64,000 nt of DNA from Salvator merianae (Eukaryota; Chordata; Lepidosauria; Squamata; Teiidae): positions 110,833,610 through 110,897,609 of the forward strand of contig QVOM02000034.1 of the NCBI GenBank assembly GCA_003586115.2, in the 5' to 3' direction. The stretch's first letter is position 1. Each line of letters starts with the position of its first letter. Shown here piece after piece: positions 34,615 through 46,939 of the stretch. Position numbers and translations under genes: made by a program. The notes below the pieces were generated by a model. The model did no database searches, was not told the DNA's origin, and saw only the letters and a program-made list of their open reading frames with translations.

Positions 34615-35790
34615 GAAGAAAAAGAATTTGGTGTATAATGGGCAGAGTGCTAAGCTATAAGTCTTACAAAGTAACTTTCACACATATAACATTTTAAAAA
34701 TCTTAAAATGCAGCTGGAGTTACCCAGTAATTGTAATGAAATCCTGTTGAGAGTTTCTCAAGCTTTTAGAGTGCTTGTTTGAGTGTTTCAGTCAAATAAT
34801 TTGAAGGCTACATACTTGAAGAGTTGGACTTGCTCATGTAGCAGGGAAGCTTTGGGGGTATAGCTACTGCCGAAAGAGGTTTTTCCCCTTCGGGGGGCCA
34901 GGAAGGAAAGGAAATGAGTTCCTCCATGTATTTGGCTATTTGTTATTGTTATTATTCATTTCTAAATGCTATTTTTTTTAGAAGTTACATGTAGTCACAG
35001 ATTTCCTATAAACTGAATTTCTTCTCCTGGATTCCTTTAAATAAAGGTCCAGGGCATGTAAAGGAACAGTGAACTTTTTGTGATGGTATGCTAAGCACAA
35101 CTTTGTGTGAGTAGTTAAATAATGATGTTATTGAAACATAAGCACTATAGTGATTGCTGTTTCTGTCAAAACCAAAGCCAAATCAAAGTGTTCCAATTTC
35201 GTTATGCAGTACTATTCTTTGAGAGATGTCGTTTATTAAGCAAAATGGTGGAACGAAAGGACTTATCCATGTTTAGTCATAATATTGTTATGATACTATC
35301 CAAGTGTTGAGTAATTCAGGGGAAATGAGAGACTGAATGCCAAACCCATTAGTATATTCATCCTTTTGTAAATGTGTTTCCCACTTTATGGCCAGATCCA
35401 GCAAAGGCTTCCTTGAGTTTAACTAGAGATAGAAATACAAGATCGCATAAGCTTACTCAAGGTTAATGAATCCCGGATAACTAGCCATTGGGTTTTCATA
35501 GCACACATCCTGTGTTTATGAAAGCAAAGAGATTTCAGAGGATATAGATAAAGGTTGTAAATACTTTGGCTGTGCATCTGAATTGTGCTGTAGAAAATGC
35601 ACCGGTTAAAATACTCTAAGCTTCTAAGGCAGGAAATTAGTTCTAAGGGCTAAAAAATACAGTAATAGAATAGTTGCTGCAGAAGGTAAACCTGTGATTA
35701 TGGACCAAGGGAAAAAACAGTACGCTTCAGTCTGCATACTGTGGTGATAAAACTATTACTGTATGTAATGTAAATGAAAGCATGAGAATT
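34615..35790. other. Intron 1 segment, nothing recognised
   Basis: AT-rich DNA without assignable content. Confidence 0.4.
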
Positions 35791-35799
35791 GGTGATACA

Positions 35800-36625
35800 T
35801 GTGAGTTCGATCATTCAGTTCATATCATACTCAATCAGAAGAGGCTATGAATGTCCTGAACCAATGCCGGCGATGGACTTGATGAAGAACCAATAAACTG
35901 AAGTTGAACCTTGACAAAACAGAAATTTTATGGGTAAGAAGTACTGAGGTCCAGGAATTGGGGGAGTTGTTTGTTCTAGTCTGGGTTTCGCTCCTTTAGA
36001 AGGAAACAGATATGTCATTTGGGACTGCTTTTGAAGTCATCTTTGTCCATGGGGGCTCATATGACCTCAGTGGTCAGCTATGTCATTATCTAGACATACC
36101 TTGTTGACTTCACATTTGTAATGCACACTGGGCTATCTTATCTCCTCTGGAAGCTATCGTATCTGCTCTGGAAGCTGTAACTAGTGCAAAATGCGGTGGC
36201 CACATTGTTGAGTTGCGTGCCAGTTGTGGTGCTTGCTAGTTTGCTGCCTGGCCAGGTTCAAGGTTTTATGTTTGACACATAAGGCCTTAAATAACTTGGG
36301 GCCATGGTACCTTAAAGAATGCATTTCTGATGACAACCGTGGAAAAGTCCTGAGATTATCAAGAGAGCCCTGAGATCATCTGGAGAGGTCTTAATGCAGA
36401 CGTTCTCTGTGGTAGTATCTTCCCTTTGGAATGATGCCTACACTTGCAGCTTATAGGTGCTTGTTAAAAACCTTATCTGTTTACACAGGCATTCCCTGTA
36501 TGAAAGTTTGCTTCTTTGGTGCATCCAGTTTTTAATTGTTGTTTTATTCTGTCTGTGTTTTAATGTTTTAATGTTTCCTGTAAACCACTCTGAGATTTTA
36601 AAAATATATCTTAAATAAATAATGT
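35800..36625 (+). mobile_element. L2-type LINE, decayed RT and 3' end
   Basis: The decayed reading includes NKLKLNLDKTEILWVRS-like sequence (about 35895-35940) followed by the domain that ends at GCCTTAAATAACTTGGGGCC and a C-terminal remnant near 36390-36440. The tail GTAAACCACTCTGAGATTTT with AAATAAATAATG finishes at about 36622. It belongs to the same group as the copy at 18930-20425. Confidence 0.6.
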
Positions 36626-36959
36626 CCTTATAATCTTTAACTTATGTATAGCTTTTTGAAATACTAATGTGTTTTCCATTGCTTGTACCATTTATAGTGT
36701 TTTAATCCTTATTTTTAATGTTTGTTTTTGTAAATTGCTTCAAGATCTTTTATGGGAAGTAGTATAGAAATGTTTTAAATAATAAAAAATTGTTATCTTC
36801 TCAGGGAATTCTAGGCACAGGGTTTCCATAAGAACAGTAAATAAACCTGGTGTTTTGTTTTTTGCAAAAGACTGATTTGCAAAATAAAAAGTATAAATCC
36901 AGATTTTGGGAAAAAAAAAAGTTGAGTGCTGAGAATATAATTATGCTCATAAATTGCTG

Positions 36960-37165
36960 TTAATTAATTAGTAATTATTTATCCATCCATCCATCCATCC
37001 ATTCTTTCATTTCTTTCATACCTTTTTCCTAATGAGTAAAGGCAGCAAATACTTTCCTCCTTTATATCCTCGTGAAAAAACTGTGAGATATGTTAGAGTG
37101 AGAGGTGTAGCGACTGACTCAAGGTCATCCAGTGAACTTCCATTCAGCTAGTGGCAATTTGAGCC
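36960..37165 (-). mobile_element. MIR/L2-like core repeat with (CCAT)n
   Basis: GACTGACTCAAGGTCATCCA, GTGAACTTCCATTCAGCTAG and GGCAATTTGAGCCTGGGTCT match the well-known conserved core (CCAAGGTCACCCAG...GGGA.TTGAACC..GGTCTC) of MIR/L2-derived repeats. A (CCAT)n run lies at 36981-37000. A weaker relative is at 59330-59515. The strand is uncertain. Confidence 0.5.
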
Positions 37166-37167
37166 TG

Positions 37168-37400
37168 GGTCTCTCATTGGACTCGCAGGATTCATTGGAA
37201 AATACCCCAGTGCTGGGAAGGATTGAAGGCAAAAGGAGAAGAGGTTGGCAGAGGATGAGATGGATAGATAGTATCATGGAAACAACAAACATGAGCTTGG
37301 GCAAATTTCAGGAGACCGTAGAGGACAGAAGGGCCTGAGATGTTAGGGTCCATGAGGTTACGAAGAGTGAGACACAACTTAACAACTGAACGACAACAGC
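37168..37400 (+). mobile_element. BovB LINE, C-terminal ORF and 3' end
   Basis: The frame reads VLGRIEGKRRRGWQRMRWID then SIMETTNMSLGKFQETVEDR, the basic C-terminus of BovB. The 3' end shows AAGAGTGAGACACAACTTAA and CTGAACGACAACA, the family's characteristic terminus. An internal TGA breaks the last part of the frame. BovB is the LINE noted for horizontal transfer between squamates and ruminants. This copy is a short 3' piece. Confidence 0.88.
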
Positions 37401-37852
37401 TCTCAAACACAGCAATGCATTCCTATTCTTTAGCTGGCAGCGAAGGCAGTTCTGCAGCAAACACTTTGCATTGCTGAAGCACCTTTAGGTTTGGGACTGC
37501 TGGTATTGAAAATGTTGGGGGAAAGAGGGGGGCAAAACTCTTTAAATTACTTGGCAGGACCACCCACATCTAGTGTGAATGGGGCTTGAAGAGAGTGGAT
37601 GATGTGAAACACCCATTCCCATTGCTAGTTGTTATGAGAATTGCTCTAGATATATGTCCTAGACATTATCATGAGTGGGACTTTTGAGAACGAAAGACTT
37701 GGTTTAATAGGCACAGAAATGACAGTTGATCCTCAAGGAGGGAGAAATCAACCACGCCAATTATGCTATAGAGTAATGAATTTTTATTTATCGCAACCAA
37801 AAGTAAGAATGGGAATTAGTGTCAAGTTGTACAAAACATTAAGCAGAGATCT

Positions 37853-38040
37853 TAGTGGCATAGCTAAAAGTTTTGCCGCCTGGGGCGAAGCGGCAGCAGA
37901 CGAGCGTGAGTGAGGGCGCCTCGTGGGCGCGCCGGCGGGTGGGCGAGCGCGCCGGCAGGCGGGGACCTGGCTCCGTGGGCCACCTGGGACAACGCGCCGC
38001 CCGGGGCGGACCCCCCCCACCCCCCCTTGCTACGCCCCTG
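37853..38040. mobile_element. GC-rich 188-bp hAT-like MITE with intact 8-bp TSD
   Basis: The 8-bp duplication AGAGATCT sits at 37845-37852 and at 38041-38048. The termini are inverted: TAGTGGCATAGCTA at the left against TTGCTACGCCCCTG at the right (inverse CAGGGGCGTAGCAA). The interior is extremely GC- and CpG-rich (GGGCGCGCCGGCGGGTGGGC, GCGAGCGCGCCGGCAGGCGG), unlike the AT-rich intron around it. It encodes nothing. Confidence 0.9.
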
Positions 38041-38113
38041 AGAGATCTGCAAGTTCTACAGTGTTTTGAGCAAGAGAGGAAAGGTTTTCTGTGGTTAGAA
38101 AGGTTAGAGCCTG

Positions 38114-39733
38114 CAGTTGGAATCAAAATCATTCAACCCCTGTTGCAAATTAGGTTTATTTGCAGAATTTACAAATTGTCAGCTGTTTGCAAAAAACTGA
38201 TCAAAGAACAATTTAAATAGCTCAACACAATTAAATGAGTGGTTTCTCCAAATTCAGCACAAAATGCCAGTTTTAATGACTACTGCAGTCTCAGAAGTAT
38301 TCAACCCCTTCATGACAAGTGGCTTTAGTACTTAGTAAAGCAGCCATTTGCTGTTGCGACCTGCTGTAAACATGATGCATCGCCAGATGCCAGCTTCTGG
38401 AGGCTTTCTGTAGGATTCTTAGCCCATTCCTCATGGGCAATGGCCTCCAGTTCCCTAATATTCTTGGGTTTGTGTGCTGCAATGGCCTTCTTCAAATCCT
38501 ATCAAATATTGTCTATGGGTTTCAAGTCAGGCAAGTGTGATAGCCACTCTAGAATCTTCCAGGACTTCTGAAACCAATCCTTGGTGGACTTTGAGATATG
38601 CATGGGATCATTGTCCTGTTGGAAGGTCCAATGATACCCAAGCTTCAGCTTCCACACAGAAGGCATGACTTTTTTTTCCTAGGATTTCCTGATGCTTGAG
38701 TGAATCCATCATTTCGTCCACACGCTGCATGTTTCCAATGCCAGAGGAAGCAAAGCAGAGGAAGCAAAGCAGAGTATCACTGAGCCTCTGCCATGCTTCA
38801 CTGTAGGCAGAGTGTTCTTTTCAGCATATGCTTCATTCTTCCTCCTCCAGAAATACCACTGATCTGTAGGCCCCAAAAGTTCCAGTTGTGTTTCATCGCT
38901 CCACAGAACAGAATCCCTAAACATCTGTGGCTTATTTATCTGGTTTTGAGCATATTGGAGCCAACTTTCCTTCTGTTTCTGGATCAGTAGAGGTGTTTGT
39001 CTCAGAGTTTGGACATGACGACCTTCAGCTTTTAGTATTCACCTTACTGTGCAAACGGAAACCCAGTGCCTGCTGCCTCCAAATCTTGCTGCAGGTCTTC
39101 TGCAGTCACTTGAGGGTTTCTGAAAACTTGCCTTCTCAGGAATCTGGTGGTAGCTGCTGATAGCTTTCTCTTTCTGCCACATCTAGGTAGTGTAGCCTCT
39201 GTTTTTTAACTTTGAACTTGGAAACTATGCTTCCTACTGTATCTCTAGGAACATTCACTGCCTTTGCTATCTTTTTATATCCCTTTCCTTGTTTGTGCAA
39301 GGCAGTGATCTCTTCTCTTATTTTTTTGGACCATTCTTTTGACTTAGCTGTACTTCTAACATGCTGTCAAACATCACAGTCAACAAAGCCCTAGCCAGTC
39401 CAGGTATTTGATGTGTTTTATCTCAAGCACACCTGATACAGCTAATGAAGCCCTTGATTAGTTGCATCAGGTGTGTGTGAGACAACACCTGCTTTGCACA
39501 TGTGTGTTCTTGTGAGGGATTCTATTTGGGGGGTTGAATACTTCTGAGGCTGCAGCAGTCATTAAAAGTGCCATTTTGTGTTGAATTTGGAGAAACCACT
39601 TGTTATATGCGTTGTGTTGAGCTATTTAAATTGTTCTTGTCTGATTGGTTTTTTTTCCAAACAGCTGACAGCTTATAAAGTCTGCAAATAAACTTAATTT
39701 GCAAAGGGAGTTGAATAATTTTGATTACAACTG
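38114..39733 (-). mobile_element. Tc1/mariner transposon, degenerate transposase
   Basis: This is a ~1620-bp element flanked by TA (39734-39735) and a decayed TG at 38112-38113. The ends are long inverted repeats of about 200 bp: the left begins CAGTTGGAATCAAAATCATT and the right is its inverse (AATTTTGATTACAACTG). The transposase is on the minus strand. The block VLWSDETQLELLG at 38850-38910 is the conserved WSDE part of the DDE catalytic core, followed by WRRKNEAY and TVKHGRGSVILCF. A C-terminal remnant (IRELEAIAHEEW-type) is recognisable at about 38400-38480. Frameshifts and stops break the gene, so it is inactive. Confidence 0.9.
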
Positions 39734-39739
39734 TACACA

Positions 39740-40690
39740 TGTACAGAAATTGGTATATTTCTGACATATGAATGTGAGTAGTCGATGCAAATACCAAGGG
39801 ACCCTTGTGAATTCAAGATCTAATACCTTTGAATACCATGTCAGTTTCTCAGGTTATTGATATCTGTTAGGCAAGCTTTTCTTTCTGTTAGGCCTTAGAG
39901 CAGCTATTTGGTTTACAGTAGATATGGAATTTTCAGCCCTTCAATTCTACCAGTTTTGTTTTTGCTGTCAGCAGTGCGCTTTTACTGAGATAGATGCAAT
40001 TAAATCAGAAATGCATATGTACTCCATCTTTCATCCCACTGGAATCCTGAGCTTGGGGAACTGGGCAGTGGAAGAAGCGAGAAACACACTGTGTCACTTG
40101 CAGAGTCATTTATTATGAGAAGTTTCAAAAATTTTGCAAGGGCATGTATTTAAACCTTGGCAAACCCTGTAGTGCTGGGGTTTGGATTACATTGTTCATC
40201 TGTTTATGAAGCAATAAAGATGAGTGTTAGGTTTTAATCCTATGTAATGTATGATTTATGTATGGTGTGATATGATATGATACATGATGTGATATATGAT
40301 ATGTGATATGATATGATTCATACCTATATACAAATGAACAAGGATTATAGTATGATCCAGTATTTGCCTGTCAGAAGCAAGCCATTCAGTTACACTTCAG
40401 GTATAATCCTAAGATTGCTAATAATAGCAGAATCAGCAGTATTTGCATCCATAAGTGTTTCTTCATTTTATGCCTCAAGCAGACCCAAGGAAAGAGGGAA
40501 CTTCCACCATCATCCATTTAAGTCATGTGCAGCAATACTTTTGATGGTGCACATTTTTCAGCGGTTCTGTTATTTTTTTACAAGCCCCAAGGGATATAAT
40601 TTGGACTGGGATTGCTACTCTGGCTGTGACTCTGCTTCAACACACTGTATTGCCCAGGAAACTATGTGCACAACTGGCTGCAGGTAAGAA
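39740..40690. other. Intron 1 segment, mostly unrecognised
   Basis: It contains an imperfect TGATATGATA simple repeat at about 40265-40320. No gene is recognised. Confidence 0.45.
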
Positions 40691-40691
40691 G

Positions 40692-40885
40692 GGTGCCTCC
40701 AGATGCATTTTAAAAACCATGATTTTCCCAGGACTATATTGGGATCATCACATATACCTGTGGCAAATCCAATATACTCCCAGGATAGTCCACCAAAAAT
40801 GCATTATATAGGCATTATGGAAAATTCGGTTCTGATGCTGGGTTTTCCATCATGCTGGATTGCTTACCATGTCTGCTGTTTCTTT
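40692..40885. mobile_element. MITE, family D (copy 1, partial)
   Basis: It carries GTGCCTCCAGATGCATTTTA, CCCAGGACTATATTGGGATC, TCCATCATGCTGGATTGCTTACC in order, as in the copies at 47543-47890 (inverse) and 62739-63045. This copy seems to stop at the GCTTACC junction and lacks the palindrome. Confidence 0.55.
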
Positions 40886-40929
40886 GCAGAATCGCTTCTC
40901 TTCCAAAGCAGTCATACTGTTGGAAGTAT

Positions 40930-43900
40930 GTGAAACAAGGGAAATGAGTGGGCACTTTCTACAGTCAGGTACTTTTGCAACAGCAACGATTCCATGAGGA
41001 GTGACAGACAAGGTATGAACCTGAGTTTGTCCCAGGATTACCTCCTGCTGCTTGGCAGAGGCGTTGAGAGATGACTGCAGGATCTAGACAAGATCCCACA
41101 TTTTTCTCTTTCTGTCTGGAGGCACCCAAAGTTAGTAGCTCTGTCAGAACTGCAGATCTTCTGCTATAGAAAAACTGACTGAATGACCACAACTCTTCTA
41201 AGACTACAACTTTAATATTAACTTTTAAAATAGGTGTTAGCTGCAGAATGAATGAATTCCCTTTAGTTGACCATCAGAAAGAGTGAGAAATAAGTGTCTC
41301 TGAATTTTAGCTAAATCGCCATTGCTAGCAGAGACTTGGCCTGAAGTAAGGATAAGAAATGGGAAGTCTGCAGGCAGAATCTGGTATTCATGGAGCTGTT
41401 AGCTGATCCTTGAACTACTGATCAAGACGCAGAGGCTGTTGTGGCCTCTTTGTTCTGCAACTGTAAAATTGGGATTTTGGTGGTAATTGTACAATTTGGC
41501 AATAAGCCTCCATTAGCTGAAACATTCATTGTTAATCTGGAAGAGAAGTAAGGAGAAACTGGGGAAAGTCGAGTGTTTTTCTGGTTACTTGGCAACCACA
41601 AATCCTCTGTTGATTCCACGTTGAACAAGAAACGTGAAGAATGTATGCATGGCACCCAAGGAACAACGGGCTCAACATCCACCTACAGTATTTAATTTGG
41701 GGGCTTTTCATGTGTATTTGTTTAAACCTTTTTTGTGTGGGTTGCAGCCATAAAAGAATGCCATTAATGGATGTTTTCTGAAATACAGTTGATCTATTTG
41801 TTCTTTCTTTTTTTTGTTTCATTAAATTTTATTCTAGTGTACTATATCATTAAATTAGATATATGGGGTTACTAGTCATTTGCTTTGAGTGTATATACTA
41901 TACCAGCATTAGCAAACAAAATAACCCAGGCTCCTTTGCATAAATAAATTTTTAAAAATTAAGAGTGGAAATTCTCTGTGCCCTCAATTTTCTTACTGGA
42001 GTCTCTTATGCATGAAAAGGGTCTGAGCCCATTTGCAAGACCTCTGAATGAACTTCATTCATTTGGTTGCTTGTAAATGGCTATTCAGTTACAAACAGAC
42101 ACAATAGTTACAACCTAATTTCCTTGGCACTGAAACCAGCTTATTAAAAGGGAAGAATTCGTTATGAAAAAAGTGTAGTAGCTTTCCTATGGTAGTTATA
42201 TAATTCAGTATTCCTTGACTATTACCATGGTGTAATTACATAAACACTTCCATTTTCTTGTCTGTCTGTAGCATATTGATTCTGATTACTTCCTTACTAG
42301 GTGACATTATTATGAGAATTTTCTAACACATATTCTAAACAAACACATTCTAGGTGTTTAATATGAAATATCACCTTCCCTGATCTTTGCAACAGATAAC
42401 ATAAAGACACAATTTGGTTGGTTCGTAAATTGGCTTAGGAATTACTTAACTCCACAGGCTTAGGAACTGCCGTGCTTGGTAATTCCTTAGCTCCACAGTT
42501 TTAAACCGTTCTTGTATCGATGTAAACAAGCTTAGGATTGCATTATTAGCAGCCAGTTAATAAAAGAGGACTGTGTGTGGCTTGTAGAAGACTGTGCTGC
42601 AGCTCGTGAGTTTTTTCATTACATGAAAAAAAGTACACAAATAATAAACAAATAACCAAAGGAGGAGGGGAGAGCAGGTACACGCACACAAACATAGGTG
42701 CATATTTACATTGACGGGTGACAGAGTGAGCCTGGTCAAGTTTCTCTTTCATGGCTCTTCCATCCACATCTGCCTGAGATGAAGAGGCCAGCTGGCTTGT
42801 GACTCAAGGAATCCATTGCTCCTGCCTATCTCCCTGAGGTTCGATCCACAAGATTGAGGGAGAGGAGCCCCAGCTAGGTGGAAGAAGATGAGGGTGAGGC
42901 AGAGGAAATTCTTTCCCAGAGGGGTGACTGTCTGAGCACGTTTCGGTGGTGACTGATCCAAATACAGGATGGGTAAGCAAGCAGATGGAATTGCAATGCC
43001 CTCAGTGGATTTAGCCATGAATGGAGCAAATTCCTGCTTAGAGCAACTCGGGGATTTTCTTCCACGACCTGGCCGGGCAAGTGAGCACCTTCTGCTTCCC
43101 TTCCCCCTTCCCTTCCCCCTTCCCTTCCCTTCCCATCCCATCCCATCCCATCCCTTCTTTTCCCATGTGTCAAACACATAACCTCAAGTATGCTCTTCAT
43201 TGTTGTAAATACATATCTATACACTGTATATACTGTAGAGAGAAAAAGAAGTGCTTTTAGGGTTTTTCAGGCTTGATGGTCCCCATGTATGAAAACTAGA
43301 ACAAGGATTTATAACGATGATGTTGATAGATTAGGCTGAATATTTAGCATTGAGGCAGAAAAATGGTAAGTCAGTCAAATTCAGGGCCATCCTGTGTAAG
43401 AGAAAGCACGGGTTTCATTCCAACAAAACTGCCTTGTTAATTCAATAGTGGTAAAAGTTCAGTACAGATAGTGAAGTCATGGTAACAATGGGGGAATCCT
43501 TAAGGTTGTGAGAATGTCATGCATTAGCACTTAAGCACTTTGCACTAAAGGCGAATGAACAACTCCTGTGGACAAGCTGATAAGCTGACCAACTCAGTGT
43601 CCTATTCTCAGCATTGGCCAGTTTCAGGCATCAGGCATAAAGGAACGCGAAGTAGAACAGTTGAAAACTCTGCAGCAACAGTGGCATTACACTGCACCAT
43701 TCATTATATTTTTTGAGAAAAGCTAAGGTTGCAACTGTGTGTCAGCTATTCAATTCTGCTTCCAGTAATGTAATCCTATTAATAGCCAACACAATGTGGA
43801 ATGAAGCGTGAGCCTGTTGCGTGACAGTACTTGAAGAGGAAATCAACTTGAAATGTAAAAATAAAGCAATGATTAGTTGCTGCTTTTGAATTAACCATTT

Positions 43901-44190
43901 GTTAATATGCTGTATGGAATAGGTAAAGTTTGTTCAATTTTTATCTAAATGGTAAAATGAACCTTTAGAGGGAATCTTAGGTATTTTTAATGTTTATATA
44001 GGGAAAATTTTCCTTTATCATCTTTTCACCTTATTTTTCTGTTTCATTTTCCTCTCGAAGTCAAATTAATGCAGTATGTTTTCAGTCATGCACCTTAATT
44101 TACTTTGTAAAGAAGGTACCATTTGTCATGAGACTGCTGTTTTGGTTTTTGCCAAATGCTCAGACTTTCCCCACCTTCCTCTTTTTTTGA
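40930..44190. other. Intron 1 segment with simple repeats only
   Basis: No exon is recognised. A pyrimidine simple repeat (CCCTTCCCTTCC grading into CCCATCCCAT) lies at 43095-43155. The frames on either strand over it are low-complexity artefacts. Confidence 0.45.
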
Positions 44191-44209
44191 GAGATAAAAT
44201 GGGAGATAA

Positions 44210-44960
44210 AATAGTTAAAAACTTATGGAGATTATGAAATGAAGATTTAGGGATAAAAATACAAGAGATAAAAATTGAGTTACAAATCATTAAAAAACAA
44301 AAACAAACTAGAGTTAAATAGAGAAGGAAAATACTTTTAAAACGGTATAGAACACTTTGCCAGATGGCATATACGTTTAGAATCTCTAACTCGAACTCCT
44401 GGCATGGATGCATGAATAAAAGAACATATATGCATATGTTTTGGGAGTGCAAGAAAGTAAAAGAGTATTGGCTGTTGATAGAGAGGGAAATTAATAAGAT
44501 AATTCAGAGAACTTTTCCTTTAACAAAAGGAATATGTATAGGCCATTTTATGAAGGATTGTCAACTGAATGAAGAAGACGACTTTATTATGGAGGAACTT
44601 ATAACAGCCACACAAGCAGCATTAGTATATGGTTGGGAAGACTCTCAAAAATGGACATTACAGAATTGGAACAATTATATCCTGGATCAAATGACTTTTC
44701 AAATAATAAACTAAATTAAAGAAGTATAGAATTTACAAAGAATGGGAAGCAGAGTGAAAGAGAAATGGAGGAAAGTCAAACAGTACCTGGAAACAAACTT
44801 GGGAGCGACGATTTTGTTCAGAAGTTGACTAGAATCTTCCAGTGGGCTGTATGAACTATGGCAGATGCATTAGGAAGGAGGGAGGGTGGGGAGGTATATG
44901 GGAAGAGTTCAGTAATATACAAAAAAATGTAATGCAAATATATATATATATATATTAAAA
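44210..44960 (+). mobile_element. L1 LINE, ORF2 C-terminal end and 3' part
   Basis: The frame at 44364-44714 reads MHMFWECKKVKEYWLLIERE, then a block ending in ATQAALVYGWEDSQKWTLQN and a stop at 44712-44714. The H.FW.C..V..YW.....EI pattern is the L1 ORF2 C-terminal Cys/His block. A 3' untranslated part follows, with an AT dinucleotide run at 44938-44957. Upstream of 44364 the ORF is broken. Confidence 0.75.
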
Positions 44961-45284
44961 AGATGCCAGGATTTCTAGATCTGTTAGATCTGGTGTTTTG
45001 TCAAGATCATAAACAATCTGCAAATTTGTTGAGGAATTCTGTTTCTATAAATGCATTTATGAGAAAATTCAGGTTTCAGTTCTGGGAAGAGCTGAATGTG
45101 AATACATACATGTGTGCACATCATATATGCAACATACCAGAGTTTGCACATGGAACAGTAAGAGCAGGAATTAAATATTAACAAATTTCTTATAGTATCC
45201 CGAGTGTAACTGGGAAACAAGGTTTAAGAATAAACAATTCTTAAGGAATGTGGATGTCAAACCAAAAATTTGTTTTCGTGGTGT

Positions 45285-45370
45285 AGGACCATTTATTTGT
45301 TTACTTGTTTATCTATTTATATTTCTACCTCACCCTGTATCCTACAGACTCCAGGTGAGCTACAATAAAA
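45285..45370 (-). mobile_element. LINE 3' end fragment (minus)
   Basis: ATTTATTTGTTTACTTGTTT, ATCTATTTATATTTCTACCT and CACCCTGTATCCTACAGACT form the inverse of a LINE end of the sort seen at 14058-14135. An AATACA simple repeat follows at 45376-45415. Confidence 0.4.
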
Positions 45371-45842
45371 CCAATATGATACAATACAATGCAATACAAT
45401 ATAGTACAGTACAGTACATGTTCAAGTATTTAAACAGTTAAAATTTATATATATAAAAATAAAATAAAACCAATACAAAAACACAGTTAAAATTCAATTT
45501 ATATAACACGGTACAATGTACTACTATGTATTATCGTATAACATAGGACTGAAATACAACATAGTACAATCATCCCTCTCATAATATATTGGTTCCGTTT
45601 CTGGAAACCACTGTATCACATAAATTGTGTCAGTGGAAGCCATCTAATTGCTGGCCCTCATTCCAGTTTGTAAACACTGGCAGCAACTTTCATCATATGC
45701 TGCGTAAACTGCAAAAACTGCACCATACAAGGCAAAGCTGTGTTTTAGCAATTGCTGTGCAGGAGCAAAACTATGCTAGGACGCTTTTGTATGATAAAAG
45801 TGATATATTATAAAATGAATAAAATACTTGTTAAAGGAAAGA

Positions 45843-45862
45843 TTTTTTTTTTTTTTTTTTTT
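45843..45862. repeat. Poly(T) run
   Basis: Twenty uninterrupted T. It could mark the tail of a retrocopy on the minus strand. Confidence 0.9.
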
Positions 45863-45934
45863 AAAGAAACTTCTACTATTCGGCAACATCATTTTTGTCC
45901 TACTCTCCCACCATCAAGATCTACTTTGCATCCT

Positions 45935-46200
45935 GTAGGAAGAAAACAGTAGAGTTAATGAAAGTTGCAGATGACACCAAGCTGGAAAGCATTGTTAGGA
46001 CAGAGAAGAATCAGGAAACTATATGGAATGACCTGAACAATCTCAGGAACTGGGCTAACAGAATGAATTTCAGGAGCGTAAGGTTGTGCCTATGAGAACA
46101 AAATCAACTCAGATAGTTATCTTTTGTGTCAAGATCCATTTTCAAAGAAGAATCTAAAAAGATGGCCTGTGTGGTGTGTGATGATGGGGATAAAGAGGTA
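45935..46200 (+). mobile_element. CR1 LINE RT remnant
   Basis: The frame at about 45950-46095 reads ADDTKLESIVRTEKNQETIW, then NDLNNLRNWANRMNF. This matches the CR1 pattern FADDTKLG...D...IQ.DL..L..WA, which covers the RT active site. It is short and has a stop soon after. Confidence 0.75.
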
Positions 46201-46209
46201 CCTGGCCCC

Positions 46210-46935
46210 AGGGCTCACAGTATCTGAAACTTTCTCCTTATAGCCATATACATGCACCTTATGTGTAGTCTATGCAGACAAGCAGAAGGCGCAGAAAACT
46301 CTGTCCATCAGATATATGACCCAGGATACTCAGTGGGTAGCTGATTAAAGACTGAAGAATGTGTGGGTGCTTGTCCAAGAGCTGAGCTGTTAGGCTGGTA
46401 GACAAATGAACTGTTGGCAGGAAAAAACAGCTATAAGGAGAAGTGCAAGATAACATAGCTCCCAACCCTTAGGTGCATATGTTCTTTATCTTACAGTCCT
46501 CCTGTGAATTGCTTTTCCGGCTAAACCACTTCCTCTCCACTGACATAAAGCTTTGTGCTTCTTTTTCATATCCAGTGGGTGCTAGGCTAATACAAATGAA
46601 CTAGGAACTTTTAACACCAGCCTTTCAGCCATCTGAAATATTTTTCATTAATTCAGAAATATAAATAAATGATAACAGTCTCGGATTGCATAAGCTCCTA
46701 GTGAATGTAAAGATGAATTCTTGGGTTATATAAGTAGTCTTGATTTACCATACAGGGTTGAAGTGCTGCATGTTTTTTATAATACAGTAATGTAATGTGT
46801 GTTTTTTTTTGAAAAAGACAGATTTCTAGCCCTTGTGATTGAAGAATAAAAGTAAAAAGGTCTCAATCTATTTCAGTTCCTCTTTTTTTTCTTTCCTCGC
46901 TTAGAGTGATTGACTAATAAAAAGCTACAGAAGTA
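46210..46935. other. Intron 1 segment, nothing recognised
   Basis: No gene or repeat was identified. Confidence 0.4.
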
Positions 46936-46939
46936 ATCA

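Noticed and set aside
37784..38220. Several overlapping GC-rich open frames, and a possible CpG-island promoter
   Set aside because: They are explained by the 188-bp GC-rich MITE with its 8-bp duplication and by the Tc1 terminal repeat next to it.
42749..43224. 142- and 116-codon minus-strand open frames
   Set aside because: Their long Gly/Arg/Lys/Glu part is the translation of a CCCTTCCC/CCCATCCC simple repeat.
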